Below, one piece after another: positions 9,004 through 17,116 of a stretch of 64,000 bases of DNA (position 1 is the first letter of the stretch; each line of letters begins with the position of its first letter). A program made the position numbers and the translations under genes. The DNA lies in assembly GCA_015521085.1 (NCBI GenBank), contig WAOW01000005.1, forward strand, positions 310,001 through 374,000, read 5' to 3'. The notes beneath the pieces were generated by a model. It saw only the letters and a program-made list of their open reading frames with translations. It made no database searches and was not told the origin of the DNA. This DNA is from Candidatus Thermodiscus eudorianus (GTDB lineage Archaea > Thermoproteota > Thermoprotei_A > Sulfolobales > Acidilobaceae).

Positions 9004-9322
9004 GGCCGTAGAGCTAATACTCCAAGCCAAAACCGAGGAGGCGCTGGAGCTGCTAAGCAAGCACTACAAGATAGCAACGCCCAGGCTCAAAATAGGGCTA
9101 CCAAAGAAGTGTAGGAGGGCGCTGGGATGCTACACGCCCAGGGACAAGACAATACACCTACGCTCAAGCAGCGAATACACAAACCCCTTCATAGTCCTCC
9201 ACGAGTACTACCACCACCTGAGATACAGGCTGGGCACCCACAGGGGTACAGAGAGACACGCGGACCAGTACGCCCTCAAAGCGATAAACGCCTGGAAGAA
9301 ACTCTATGCTACAGAAGCATAG
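8975..9322 (+). CDS. Small zinc metallopeptidase-like protein (HEYYHH)
   Basis: This is a 115-residue protein with a GTG start inside the 3' end of the channel gene. It contains VLHEYYHHLRY, an HExxH zinc site, and a downstream ERHADQYA that can give the third ligand, as in compact SprT/M48-like archaeal peptidases. Its N-terminal 50 residues are helical. The substrate is unknown, and the overlap with the K+ channel gene suggests joint expression. Transcription stops before the tRNA-Thr promoter at 9326. Confidence 0.7.
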   Translation: METEDEALARAVELILQAKTEEALELLSKHYKIATPRLKIGLPKKCRRALGCYTPRDKTIHLRSSSEYTNPFIVLHEYYHHLRYRLGTHRGTERHADQYALKAINAWKKLYATEA

Positions 9323-9325
9323 CGT

Positions 9326-9332
9326 CTTTAAA
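9326..9332 (+). promoter_or_regulatory. TATA box of tRNA-Thr
   Basis: CTTTAAA sits 31-37 bases before the tRNA 5' end, the usual archaeal TATA spacing, with a GCGT purine/GC element just upstream. Confidence 0.65.
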
Positions 9333-9362
9333 CCCCAACACGGTCAAGAATACTATACTGGT

Positions 9363-9438
9363 GCCGCCGTAGCTCAGCCGGCAGAGCGCCGCCCTGGTAA
9401 GGCGGAGGTCCCGGGTTCAAATCCCGGCGGCGGCTCCA
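9363..9438 (+). tRNA. tRNA-Thr (anticodon GGT)
   Basis: The cloverleaf is complete. The acceptor GCCGCCG pairs with CGGCGGC (9428-9434), the D stem is GCTC/GAGC, the anticodon stem CCGCC/GGCGG closes the loop CTGGTAA with anticodon GGT, and the T arm is CCGGG-TTCAAAT-CCCGG. The discriminator is T at 9435 and CCA (9436-9438) is encoded. There is no intron. The last 16 bases of the T arm and acceptor (9415-9430) are duplicated at 12341-12356, marking this gene as an integration site. Confidence 0.97.
9415..9430 (+). repeat. Attachment site copy inside tRNA-Thr (attL)
   Basis: GTTCAAATCCCGGCGG within the T arm and acceptor stem. Identical to the copy at 12341-12356. Confidence 0.85.
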
Positions 9439-9674
9439 AAACATCATTATAGAGTACAATACAAGTTAAAATTAGAAACAATCAAGTCCTCGACTATACT
9501 GCTATCAATTATTCAATCAATCTTCAGATCTGCTCTATGCTCGCTGTACGCGCTTGACTCCATAGAGGCGTAGAGCAGGGATTATGCGACTAGAGTCTTA
9601 GCTACAAGCCATGCCTCCTAACCAAGCCTCAAATAGCGGGATGGAGATTAATGGCCATGCAACTTTGAGTTTGG

Positions 9675-10547
9675 TTATGGGATGCATGGCGGGGGAGTTC
9701 GGTGGTTGAGAGTTGCGTAGTATTTGTATGTTGGTTTACGATTGGTCGAGTCTTTGAGGTCTTGTATGGCTTCTTTTAGGCTTGACCATGTGTATATTTC
9801 TAGGGTTTTGCTTGTGTCTAAGAGCATCACGTATAGTGTTGCTTGTGCGTGCGCGTTTTCACATATCGTCTCGAGTTGTATCTCGTATAGTTGGGCGTAA
9901 TGGGGGGTGGCAATATCAGGCGTCTGTGTTACGGGTTTTAGGTACTCTATTGTTGGAGGTTCACCGCAGCATGGATCCTCTACTAGGGGGGCTCGTAAGA
10001 AAGGTTTCGTATAGAATGTCAGTATGCAACCACTAGCCTGGATCATGCTTGCAGCTATGGTACCGGGTCTTGCTTTGTGGACTGCCTCGCACCTGGCTTT
10101 TATCCGTGTATGGTATACTATAAGGTCTACGAGCGTTTCTTCTCCGGGGTGTATAGTTATAGGTTTATACGAGGCTTGCAGGTTGTCCTCTGGATTATCG
10201 GCCCAGTGGAGTTCGAACCACCTCGACCAGGCTCCTGGGACGTCTTTATCCTCCCTTAGCTCTGATAGCTCTGATAACTTAAACCTCATTTTAGCTAAGC
10301 ATTGCAATGCTGGTTTTCTCCCTTTATTCACGATGGGAATGCTTATTACTGCACCGTAGGGGTTGCATAATGATGTTGAGTATCTGGGTATCCAGGCCCA
10401 TGAACTAGGCGCGTATTCCAGACGGGTTAAGGCCTCACCTGTTTTTATTTCCAATTTGGGCTTTGCTAGAACTCTATCGTACGTCTGCCATAGCAAGCTC
10501 ACGATGCCTGGAATCGAGGAGACTAGTGCAACTCCTAGGTCTCCCAC
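9675..10547 (-). CDS. Orphan protein of the tRNA-Thr element
   Basis: This 290-residue protein starts at the ATG at 10547. A short hydrophobic N-terminal stretch (about residues 5-20) precedes a soluble region rich in Cys (12 cysteines, including DPCCGEPP), Pro and Tyr. The segment ISIPIVNKGRKPALQCLAKMRF followed by IHPGEETLVDLIVYH looks like a beta-sandwich. No family is recognised. Its codon usage (more ATA/TAT, fewer GC-ending codons) differs from the core genes. It is divergent from the 333-residue gene, and the 264 bases between them would hold both promoters. Confidence 0.6.
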   Translation of the reverse strand: MGDLGVALVSSIPGIVSLLWQTYDRVLAKPKLEIKTGEALTRLEYAPSSWAWIPRYSTSLCNPYGAVISIPIVNKGRKPALQCLAKMRFKLSELSELREDKDVPGAWSRWFELHWADNPEDNLQASYKPITIHPGEETLVDLIVYHTRIKARCEAVHKARPGTIAASMIQASGCILTFYTKPFLRAPLVEDPCCGEPPTIEYLKPVTQTPDIATPHYAQLYEIQLETICENAHAQATLYVMLLDTSKTLEIYTWSSLKEAIQDLKDSTNRKPTYKYYATLNHRTPPPCIP

Positions 10548-10811
10548 TACCTAGCCCGCCTCTCCGCCGTTATCACCTGCAAAATTAAAGTGTTGGAGGA
10601 ATCAGCTAGCGAAGTCCTCATTTACTCTAACATTAACTATAGTCTCCTTCTCAAGATGGCTTCTTCCTTGAAAGCGATAAGATGCTATCTCTCGATGGGA
10701 ACGCATTAGCGTGCATTCAAGGTATGAGTTGTGATGTTATCCGGGAAGCCCCTCGGTAAAGAACCCAAATATTAGGCTGGAGTCTCTAACGGTGGTAAGG
10801 GTATAACTAGT

Positions 10812-11813
10812 ATGCCCAGATTCACGACTACGTTAAGAAAGCCAGGACTGACCTACGCGCTACTTCTTCTCTTAGCTGGTATAGTAATCTTAGCTCTAGG
10901 TATTAGTTTGGAGAGTAGATTAAGCAATGCATTCCTAGGTATCGGTACAGCCCTCGTATCCTCTGGCGCGATAATGACAGCCCAGTCCCTGGCTCAGCTA
11001 GAGATCCAGGAAGCCTTAGAGAGCAGGAGGGAGCATAAGCTAAAGCTGAACGAGCTAGCCGGGCGTATCCTTGAAGGGGATGAAACCCGTTCCTTCCTAA
11101 AGAATGGATTAGAAGGCACGGAGTTCGACGTGTTCTCCACGAGACCATGTCAAGCACTCGAAGGGTTTAAGGGATATAATTATATCCTTCTAGAGGATCT
11201 AGACAATCACCTTGAAGGCAAGCCCGTGAAGAAGTTACAGGAAATCTGTGAAACGCTTGAAGTCCAAACGAGCTCTCTAAGGAGAGAGGTAGATAAGGTA
11301 TCCCTCAACCTAGTAGAGCCTATCTTACTGAAACTAAGCAGCCGATATACTGAGCTAGAAGCTAATAGAGATGGGTTAAGAGGCTTCATAGGACATCTAA
11401 TAGAATACGCTGTAAAGAACATGCACTATAAACAGCTTGCATGGACGCCTGAGATTCTGCTAGAAGAGGTTCTACGTCAAATGGTAGAAGCTATGGAAAG
11501 CTTAGGACTCAGAATAAATAAAGTAATTAAACAAAACAAGGAACACGTAGAAATAAGAATAGGTGTATATGCCTTAGGACATGTAGAAGCCCTTCAGGCA
11601 ACCCGTGAGAGTCTTCAGGAAGCTCTCAGAGAAATATTAGAGAAGACCTTAAGACAGGAAATACCCAAACACGCCAAGAGCCTAGTATCAAAAGCGGAGG
11701 AATCCTCAAAAACAGTACGCAAGGCGGAACAAATTAGACAAGAATTAGTACGACAACTACGCGAACTAAAGGCAAAAACCTACCTTCCTGGTATCTGCTC
11801 CTATATAAAATAA
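10812..11813 (+). CDS. Membrane-anchored coiled-coil protein of the tRNA-Thr element
   Basis: This is a 333-residue protein. Two adjacent hydrophobic helices (about residues 14-32 and 40-58) form a hairpin, followed by about 270 residues dominated by charged heptad-like helices such as VQTSSLRREVDKVSLNL and EALREILEKTLRQEI. The product should sit on the cytoplasmic membrane with a long rod. No enzymatic motif is visible. With the divergent 290-residue gene it makes up the coding content of the element. A role in entry exclusion, defence or partition is possible but not supported by any motif. Confidence 0.65.
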   Translation: MPRFTTTLRKPGLTYALLLLLAGIVILALGISLESRLSNAFLGIGTALVSSGAIMTAQSLAQLEIQEALESRREHKLKLNELAGRILEGDETRSFLKNGLEGTEFDVFSTRPCQALEGFKGYNYILLEDLDNHLEGKPVKKLQEICETLEVQTSSLRREVDKVSLNLVEPILLKLSSRYTELEANRDGLRGFIGHLIEYAVKNMHYKQLAWTPEILLEEVLRQMVEAMESLGLRINKVIKQNKEHVEIRIGVYALGHVEALQATRESLQEALREILEKTLRQEIPKHAKSLVSKAEESSKTVRKAEQIRQELVRQLRELKAKTYLPGICSYIK

Positions 11814-12340
11814 CATAATTATAGTTGTTTATAGTTATATTTAACGTAATGTAAGCAGGTGTAAGCGGATTAGGTCTGAGACACATAACAGAAAGTCGTG
11901 TATAGATATAGCCGAGATCTCAAGGGAGTTAGACAAGTTGGTTCCCTGTCAGTTAGTTTTACTTCGAGGATTAGCACGAGGCGAGGTCAAGTCCTCGTGG
12001 TGTTATCTAGGGAGTGCTAGCTTGTGGATGGAGTTAGGGTTGACGGGGGGATTTGAGTATTAGAGGAGTGGGCCCACGCTACTCTACTAGTGATACCTTA
12101 GTCTTTCTCTAGACGCCTATCCCGGTATTCTGATTTTGAGTGGAGCTAGCCTGATAGAGGGAGAGTGCGTCGGGATTGAGTTTATAGGTCCATTAACCTT
12201 GCTATATGCTTGCTATACACGATATACTTGCGTCTCGCCTTAAATCGAGTGGAAATCTCGGCTCTGCACAGATAGTCGTCCAGCAGACTAGCATAGCCCT
12301 ATATTTGTTAACATCCTTCCTCCCTTAATCACGCTCTAAT
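11814..12340. other. Gene-free right end of the integrated element
   Basis: There are 527 bases without a credible ORF on either strand. It starts with an AT-rich tract (TATAGTTATATTTAACG) and ends at the attachment repeat. No replication-origin iterons were recognised by eye. Confidence 0.5.
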
Positions 12341-12356
12341 GTTCAAATCCCGGCGG
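12341..12356 (+). repeat. Attachment site remnant (attR)
   Basis: GTTCAAATCCCGGCGG, a 16/16 match to tRNA-Thr 9415-9430. The match ends abruptly on both sides and no other tRNA structure is present, so this is a partial duplication and not a tRNA gene. Confidence 0.85.
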
Positions 12357-12424
12357 ACTTTCCTCTTTATTAGCTGTTCTTTTTAGCCGCCGAGCACATA
12401 CCATCTCCAGAGAGGTACCCTGAG

Positions 12425-12920
12425 TTGGCCGATGCGTTACTCATCCGAGGCCGACTGGCCAGACGCGTCAGAGAGGAGGCCGAGAAGCTGGGTTTCAGCG
12501 TTGAGGAGTACCTTGTCGAGGTTCTTAGCCAGAGCCTCGACCCGAAGGACAGGGCTCGGGAGTATGTCGAGGCAGCGGAGGATCCGGTTGAGGAGGCCCG
12601 GGAGGAGCTTGAGAGGGGTAATGTTCGTCAAGCGGCTGAGAAGCTTTGGGGCGCCGCCGTTCTAGCGGTGAAAGCCTACGCATACTGGAGGGAAGGTAAA
12701 CGTTTAGCCAGCCACGGGGAGCTCTGGGAGTGGAAGAGGAGGCTTGAGGAAGAGCTGGGAGAATGGGTAAGCGACTCCTCGACTCCTGGTATGCTGCCGT
12801 GCTATGCATACCTGCTTCTATGAAGGCTGGTGTACCGGGAAGGATATCGCTACCGCCTGGAAGAGAATAGTGAAACTCGTAAAGGAGGTAGCCTCCCTGA
12901 TAAAGCGCTCCAAGGATTAG
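12425..12920 (+). pseudogene. PaREP1-family protein, frameshifted
   Basis: The first about 120 residues (TTG start at 12425) match the archaeal PaREP1/HEPN-like pattern: YVEAAEDPVEEAREELERGNVRQAAEKLWGAAVLAVKAYA, then SHGELWEWKRRLEEELGEWVSDS. After about 12780 this frame degenerates. The expected C-terminal part continues in other frames: WYAAVLCIP from 12787, and FYEGWCTGKDIATAWKRI with VKLVKEVASLIKRSKD from 12816 to a TAG at 12918-12920. At least two frame changes are therefore needed to restore the product. The gene lies 68 bases beyond attR. Sequencing error cannot be excluded. Confidence 0.72.
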
Positions 12921-13229
12921 GCCAGGATCTTCTCTCCCATCCAGTCGATGTGGGGTTCGAAGCCTGCTAGTCCAGCCCTCTGCATTAACGTAGCCTGTAC
13001 CGCTATAGTAGTCTCCGGCAACCCTTCCGGTTACCCTAAGTATATTATAGTATAAGCAAATTTTCAATAAATATGGGTTTGGAACTGGGGTTCGATCGAT
13101 GAAATCGTATACTCTAGAGTATATTTGACAAGGCGGGTAGGATTGAGAAGCCGTTCTTAGGAGGTCGAGGTATGAAGCCCCCTGGATAGAGCTTACGAGG
13201 CGGGGCCAGGCATAGCTCTACACCGTGGT
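12921..13229. other. Gene-poor stretch with a possible coding remnant
   Basis: No complete gene is seen. On the minus strand, about 35 codons (roughly 12921-13026) read AVQATLMQRAGLAGFEPHI then DWMGEKILA and stop, which looks like a detached protein C-terminus, but it has no start and its family is not recognised. The rest is AT-rich. Confidence 0.35.
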
Positions 13230-14099
13230 CTATATATACTTTAGGAGCTTGGCATTGGCGTGCCTAGACCTCGCCAGGGCCAGCCACTCCTCAAGAGATG
13301 ACCCCCTGAGGCGCTTCCACCAATCCCTCCTAACCTGGTTGACTCCTGCCACATTGATCTCGTAGTATGCAATGCCCTCCTTCTCAGACAGCTTAACCCT
13401 AATCCACCCAGAGACGTCAACGGCACCAGACGCCCACCACTCTCCATACTCCTCCATGTCAGAGGGAGGGACTATCACGTGACTCGACCCGCCGCCATGG
13501 AAAACGTATCTCTTCGTCCTGAAGGGATAGGCTGCGAAGTCAGCGCCTATTACTGGCGTGAAGAAGTCCAGGGCCCTGGACAGGTTAGCCTTTATCCAGT
13601 GTCCCTGCAGGCTGAACATGTATGACGGGTTAACGAACACGTCTGCCCCGGCCAGGAATAGTTCGAGGGAGGCCTCGGGGAAGCTCCAGAAATCAGCGCA
13701 CACCGCTACTCCAAGCCTAGCCTTCCCAATGTCAACCACTGTATAGGGCCCATTCCAAGCCTGGAAACCCCACAATCTGCTCTCCAGCCTACCGATGAAC
13801 CTCTTCCTCTGCCTCGCGAGGACCTCTCCACGGGGCGAGTATATTGTTGCCGTGTTGTAGAGGGACCCTCCCTCGCGATATGCAATCCCCGCAACCACAA
13901 AAGCTCCTAGATCCCTCACAGCCTCTACTAGATCCCTCGTCTCATGGAACGGGAAGTATTCTGGGAAAACAACAAGATCCGGCTCATAAACTGCCGCCTG
14001 GTCTAGTAGCTTAACCGCCTTCTCCGGGTTCCTCCTATCGGCCGGGTCATTATCGACTGGCACAGGCTGTACCACCGCGACCTTGAGCGTGCTAGACAA
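13230..14099 (-). CDS. Carbon-nitrogen hydrolase (nitrilase superfamily)
   Basis: This 289-residue protein has the complete Glu-Lys-Cys catalytic triad of the superfamily: E47 in VVFPEYFP, K99 in RQRKRFIGR and C134 in LGVAVCADFW. The length is typical for a single nitrilase domain, as in amidases, omega-amidases and N-carbamoyl amidohydrolases. It hydrolyses a C-N bond of a small cytosolic substrate that cannot be named from sequence. An iterated palindrome copy at 13860-13870 encodes Gly-Gly-Ser-Leu. It stands alone, with upstream gene-free sequence of about 325 bases. Confidence 0.88.
   Translation of the reverse strand: MSSTLKVAVVQPVPVDNDPADRRNPEKAVKLLDQAAVYEPDLVVFPEYFPFHETRDLVEAVRDLGAFVVAGIAYREGGSLYNTATIYSPRGEVLARQRKRFIGRLESRLWGFQAWNGPYTVVDIGKARLGVAVCADFWSFPEASLELFLAGADVFVNPSYMFSLQGHWIKANLSRALDFFTPVIGADFAAYPFRTKRYVFHGGGSSHVIVPPSDMEEYGEWWASGAVDVSGWIRVKLSEKEGIAYYEINVAGVNQVRRDWWKRLRGSSLEEWLALARSRHANAKLLKYI
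13860..13870. repeat. GAGGGWCCCTC palindrome (A centre), in CDS
   Basis: Exact copy inside the nitrilase-family gene, Gly-Gly-Ser-Leu frame on the minus strand. Confidence 0.9.
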
Positions 14100-14424
14100 C
14101 CGCGTACCCCCGCACTGGTGTATTGTCTCGGGATCCTCTTAACATTCAACGTCTCGCAAGCGAGGGGCACCCCAATCGTATTCCCTTGCGGACTAGTATC
14201 TTTCCTTTACCGAGTCTCCAGGACTCAGTCCTCGACCAACATATCAAACAACTATACAATACCGATACCCCTCGTGGACCCCGTCGAGGAAGAAGATATT
14301 AGGCGTCCCCCGGAGGGAGACTAGAGAAGATAAAGGGCGAGGAGAAAGACTAAACCCGACAGGCCAGTCCCACGGGTGAGGACCCATAACCTTCAACAAC
14401 TACCCCACAGGAGACAATTCAAGG
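14100..14424. other. Intergenic region, no gene seen
   Basis: 325 bases between the nitrilase and nitroreductase genes. A 68-codon ORF at 14118-14324 has no coding character and is not called. An in-frame TGA at 14377-14379 limits the nitroreductase reading frame. Confidence 0.5.
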
Positions 14425-15150
14425 GTTTTCAAAGAGATAGTCTATGCCAGACGGTCAATCAGAAAATACAAGCCCGAAAAGATTCCAGAGGAGGACATAA
14501 AGGAGATCATGGAGGCAGCCAGAAGGGCTCCAACCGACGCAGCCCTACACCTATGGAGTGCAATATGGGTGAGGGACCCCCAGACGAAGAAGAGGATAGC
14601 AGAGCTGACGAGGCAACCACACATAGAAGAGGCCTCAGACTTCTTCCTCTACATAGCCGACCTCCACAGGCTACAGAAGCTACTAGAGTACAGGGGAGAG
14701 GAACTAGGGGACGTGGACCACGCACTGCTACTCTTCGCAGCGATAGACGCGGGGATAGCGGCCGAGAACATGGCGCTCGCCGCCGTAAGCATGGGTTACG
14801 GGACATGCTTCATCGGGGCAGTCCACAACGCGGCTAAAGAGCTTATAGAACTCCTCGGGCTACCCAAGAGAACATACCCGTTATTCGGCCTAGTAATAGG
14901 AGTCCCCGCCGAGGAGCCGCCGCTAAGGCCTAGAATGCCCCTCGGAATTCTCTTCCACAGGGAGAGATACAGGGAGTACACCGACGAAGACCTAGCCAAG
15001 GCGTATGAGGTAATGGCCCCGATAACCAGGAGGAGAGACTACCTGAGACTACTAAAACGATACGTCGGAAAGGGAGGCTACTTCGAGTCGAGGAATAGAG
15101 AGATCCCGAGGCTGCTAAGGGAGATGGGCTTTAAGATATGCACTAGCTAG
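14425..15150 (+). CDS. Nitroreductase-family flavoprotein (start unclear)
   Basis: The protein has the FMN-binding nitroreductase fold, with a C-terminal half MALAAVSMGYGTCFIGAV and ELLGLPKRTYPLFGLVIGVP. The first ATG (14509) would begin at MEAARRAPT and delete the conserved flavin-binding N-terminus. That N-terminus is present in frame upstream: VFKEIVYARRSIRKYKPEKI from 14425. Yet there is no ATG, GTG or TTG between the in-frame TGA (14377) and 14509. Either a rare start codon is used or the 5' end is damaged. An AGGAGA stretch at 14408-14413 lies about 10 bases before 14425. The substrate is not predictable. A near copy of the iterated palindrome is at 14571. Confidence 0.78.
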   Translation, partial: VFKEIVYARRSIRKYKPEKIPEEDIKEIMEAARRAPTDAALHLWSAIWVRDPQTKKRIAELTRQPHIEEASDFFLYIADLHRLQKLLEYRGEELGDVDHALLLFAAIDAGIAAENMALAAVSMGYGTCFIGAVHNAAKELIELLGLPKRTYPLFGLVIGVPAEEPPLRPRMPLGILFHRERYREYTDEDLAKAYEVMAPITRRRDYLRLLKRYVGKGGYFESRNREIPRLLREMGFKICTS

Positions 15151-15350
15151 TTGTATCGCCTATAAGGAATATCCCTGGGAGGCGTTCTCCACCTCCAGAT
15201 ATATTTTATTTAATAGATTTAATAAACTTATTTTCTATGTGTGAATGTGTGAGACACGGTTAATTTTTAGGGATTGCTGCGTGTCTCCCTGCATTATGGT
15301 ATTTTAGCGGGTTCCAGGGGCTTGTCTCGTGGTATCGATGGTGTGCGGCG

Positions 15351-15635
15351 TTGGAGAGTAAATCCGGGTTTTCGGTCGCTATCGCCATCATTGGCGCCTT
15401 GATTATACTGGCTGGCATCGCTATAGCATACCAGGCTTATAGCTCGTATAGCGTGGAGCTGGTAAAGGAGGATCTAGAGGCTAACCTGTCCTATGTGCTC
15501 CAGACGCTGGCTGTGGTGGGGTTGAAGGGCGTATTCCTAGGGATAATGATCTGGGCCGGCTCGATACTATTGAGGTACGGCTTGGAAAACTGGAAGGCCG
15601 AATGCCCCGTCACGCGTGGGTCAGAGGAGAGATGA
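15351..15635 (+). CDS. Small two-helix membrane protein
   Basis: This is a 94-residue protein with a TTG start at 15351. Two hydrophobic helices (about residues 8-28 and 52-72) flank a short charged loop VELVKEDLEANLSYV. Its stop TGA overlaps the ATG of the next gene (ATGA), so it is the first member of a coupled three-gene membrane cassette. No family is recognised. Confidence 0.6.
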   Translation: MESKSGFSVAIAIIGALIILAGIAIAYQAYSSYSVELVKEDLEANLSYVLQTLAVVGLKGVFLGIMIWAGSILLRYGLENWKAECPVTRGSEER

Positions 15636-16015
15636 GGGGAAGCGCCTCCCTGGGCTTCATAGGCTCGGTAGTAACATTCATGTTCATACTAGCCTCGATA
15701 GCCCTCTCCATACCACTGATAGTTTTCGCCACCGAAGCCTACAGTAACCCCAACCTACTCCAAGTGCAGGCTTCGCTGGAGCAGATAAACGAGACCCATG
15801 CTAGGCTGAACGCGACCATATACTATAGCGGGAGCGTCCCCCTGAAGGACTTCTCGGTCAAGATAGGCGATAAGTGGTATAACCTTGGCACGATCAAAAA
15901 CGGGGAGACTAGGATCTCGATAATCGTTGAAACCGGATCCCTCGTAGCGAAGGAATACTCCTTCTCGATAGGCGGGCTCTATCCCGTGAAGTTGGAGGTC
16001 GAGAAGGTTGGATAG
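15632..16015 (+). CDS. Single-pass membrane protein with beta-sandwich ectodomain
   Basis: The start was chosen at ATG 15632, which overlaps the upstream stop (ATGA) and has GAGGAG just before it. A longer form from 15602 is open but less likely. The 127-residue product has one N-terminal helix (GFIGSVVTFMFILASIALSI) and an outer domain with NATIYYSGSVPLKDFSVKIG then NLGTIKNGETRISIIVE, whose topology resembles archaeal pilin or ArlF/G-like proteins. This is a structural impression, not a family match. The middle gene of a three-gene cassette. Confidence 0.6.
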   Translation: MRGSASLGFIGSVVTFMFILASIALSIPLIVFATEAYSNPNLLQVQASLEQINETHARLNATIYYSGSVPLKDFSVKIGDKWYNLGTIKNGETRISIIVETGSLVAKEYSFSIGGLYPVKLEVEKVG

Positions 16016-16448
16016 GCCTGCCAGGATGGTCATGCGGGGCCTTATAGGCCTCCTCATAGGGCTAGTCTACTACTTCCTATACGTCGTGCTACTGCCAAAA
16101 TACCTGATACCCCTGCTATTGGCCGAGCCAGAGACCATCTACTCCACCAGCATAGTAGAGGCATCAGTCATAATACTAATCATGGTATCCATATTCGAGA
16201 GGGTGCTGGAGCACCCGGTGGCCGCCGCCTTCAGGCTAGTCTCCAAGGTGCTAGGAGTCATTATACTCTTCTACATCACCAACGGGGGCCTTATCACGGG
16301 GTCCGTGGAGTACGCCGGGGAAGTACTCTATGCCACGGTAGACCTAAGGATACTACTCTACGTGATTGCCGCTGGCTCCCTGGTAGGGGGCCTAGTGGAC
16401 GCGGGATCAGCCATAGTCAGGTATAGCGACGCTGGCGCGAGGAGATAA
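16008..16448 (+). CDS. Multi-pass membrane protein of unknown function
   Basis: This is a 146-residue protein with four hydrophobic segments and no soluble domain. The TTG start at 16008 overlaps the previous stop by 8 bases, and an alternative ATG lies at 16026. Coupling to the two preceding membrane genes suggests one complex. The gene ends 14 bases before the convergent ccmB stop, with an imperfect copy of the palindrome (16452-16462) in the gap. Confidence 0.6.
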   Translation: MDRPARMVMRGLIGLLIGLVYYFLYVVLLPKYLIPLLLAEPETIYSTSIVEASVIILIMVSIFERVLEHPVAAAFRLVSKVLGVIILFYITNGGLITGSVEYAGEVLYATVDLRILLYVIAAGSLVGGLVDAGSAIVRYSDAGARR

Positions 16449-16462
16449 AGGGAGGGTCCCCC

Positions 16463-17116
16463 TCACAGTATCTCATCGGCCAGGACCGCCGCTACGAGCG
16501 AGAAGCCTACAGCAGCTATCACAGCCAGCAGGACAGGCTTGAAGGAGCCCGTGAAGGCGGAGGTCACAGTTATCTGGAGTGCAGGGGCCGATAACACCAC
16601 TATCACCGATGGCGGTATGACCGGGCTGGCCCCCGTGTGTATCGAGATGGCGCTAGCGACTCCCGCGACTGGCGCGAGGTAGAGTGCGAGCCCCGCCATA
16701 GAGGCGATAAGAGCCTTAACCAGCTCGACCTCCAACCCCCCAAGTACACTGGTCGCAGCCACCGTTACGAGCGCAATGGAGAAGAGCATAACCGCATAGT
16801 AGACTGTGCGCGCCGCGAAGAGTAGCAGCGCCGAGAGGGGCTGACTCCTCAACACGTCTAGGACCCCGATGGCCGCCTCCCTAGCATACCCGTAGGCCGA
16901 TAGGAAGGTTGCCTCGAAGACGAGAACCGCCGCCAGGGTGGCGGTGACGGCGAGGGCCTGCTCTGGTAGGCTGTAAGCGTAGAGGCTCGACATGTACCCG
17001 GCTACCGACGAGGTCATGACGGCGAACACTATACTGGCCACTATCTCCGAGGCCCCCCGGAGGGTTAGGAGGAAGTCCCTCGCAACCAAGGCCCTAAACT
17101 GGCTCCAGCCTTCCAT
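16463..17116 (-). CDS. ccmB: Heme exporter permease CcmB-like
   Basis: This 217-residue protein has six hydrophobic helices, starting with FRALVARDFLLTLRG, the cytoplasmic entry typical of CcmB, and containing FEATFLSAYGYAREAAIGVLD. With CcmA it forms the ABC transporter that drives release of heme-loaded CcmE during cytochrome c maturation. The gene overlaps ccmA by 23 bases and is last in the minus-strand locus ccdA-F-C-E-A-B. Length matches CcmB (about 220). Confidence 0.87.
   Translation of the reverse strand: MEGWSQFRALVARDFLLTLRGASEIVASIVFAVMTSSVAGYMSSLYAYSLPEQALAVTATLAAVLVFEATFLSAYGYAREAAIGVLDVLRSQPLSALLLFAARTVYYAVMLFSIALVTVAATSVLGGLEVELVKALIASMAGLALYLAPVAGVASAISIHTGASPVIPPSVIVVLSAPALQITVTSAFTGSFKPVLLAVIAAVGFSLVAAVLADEIL

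Larger units (their letters stand above)
9415..12356. mobile_element. 2.9-kb element integrated in tRNA-Thr
   Basis: A 16-bp direct repeat of the tRNA T-arm/acceptor region (9415-9430 and 12341-12356) brackets a 2926-bp unit. It differs in style from its surroundings: it is AT-richer, has sparse coding, and has two divergent orphan genes. Tyrosine integrases of archaeal plasmids and viruses use tRNA 3' halves and leave exactly this signature, with the intact tRNA at one end. No integrase is encoded inside, so it would be a decayed or non-autonomous element mobilised in trans. Confidence 0.75.

Noticed and set aside
11910-12263. 9-bp inverted repeat AGCCGAGAT / ATCTCGGCT in the tRNA element
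   Set aside because: Arms are short and about 340 bases apart; a match of this length is expected by chance over such a distance.
12341-12356. Second tRNA gene at attR
   Set aside because: Only 16 bases of the T arm and acceptor match; D arm, anticodon arm and 5' acceptor are missing.
12525-13067. 180-codon minus-strand ORF across the PaREP1 remnant
   Set aside because: No family signal and no codon bias. A different minus-strand frame nearby shows a better, though short, coding remnant.
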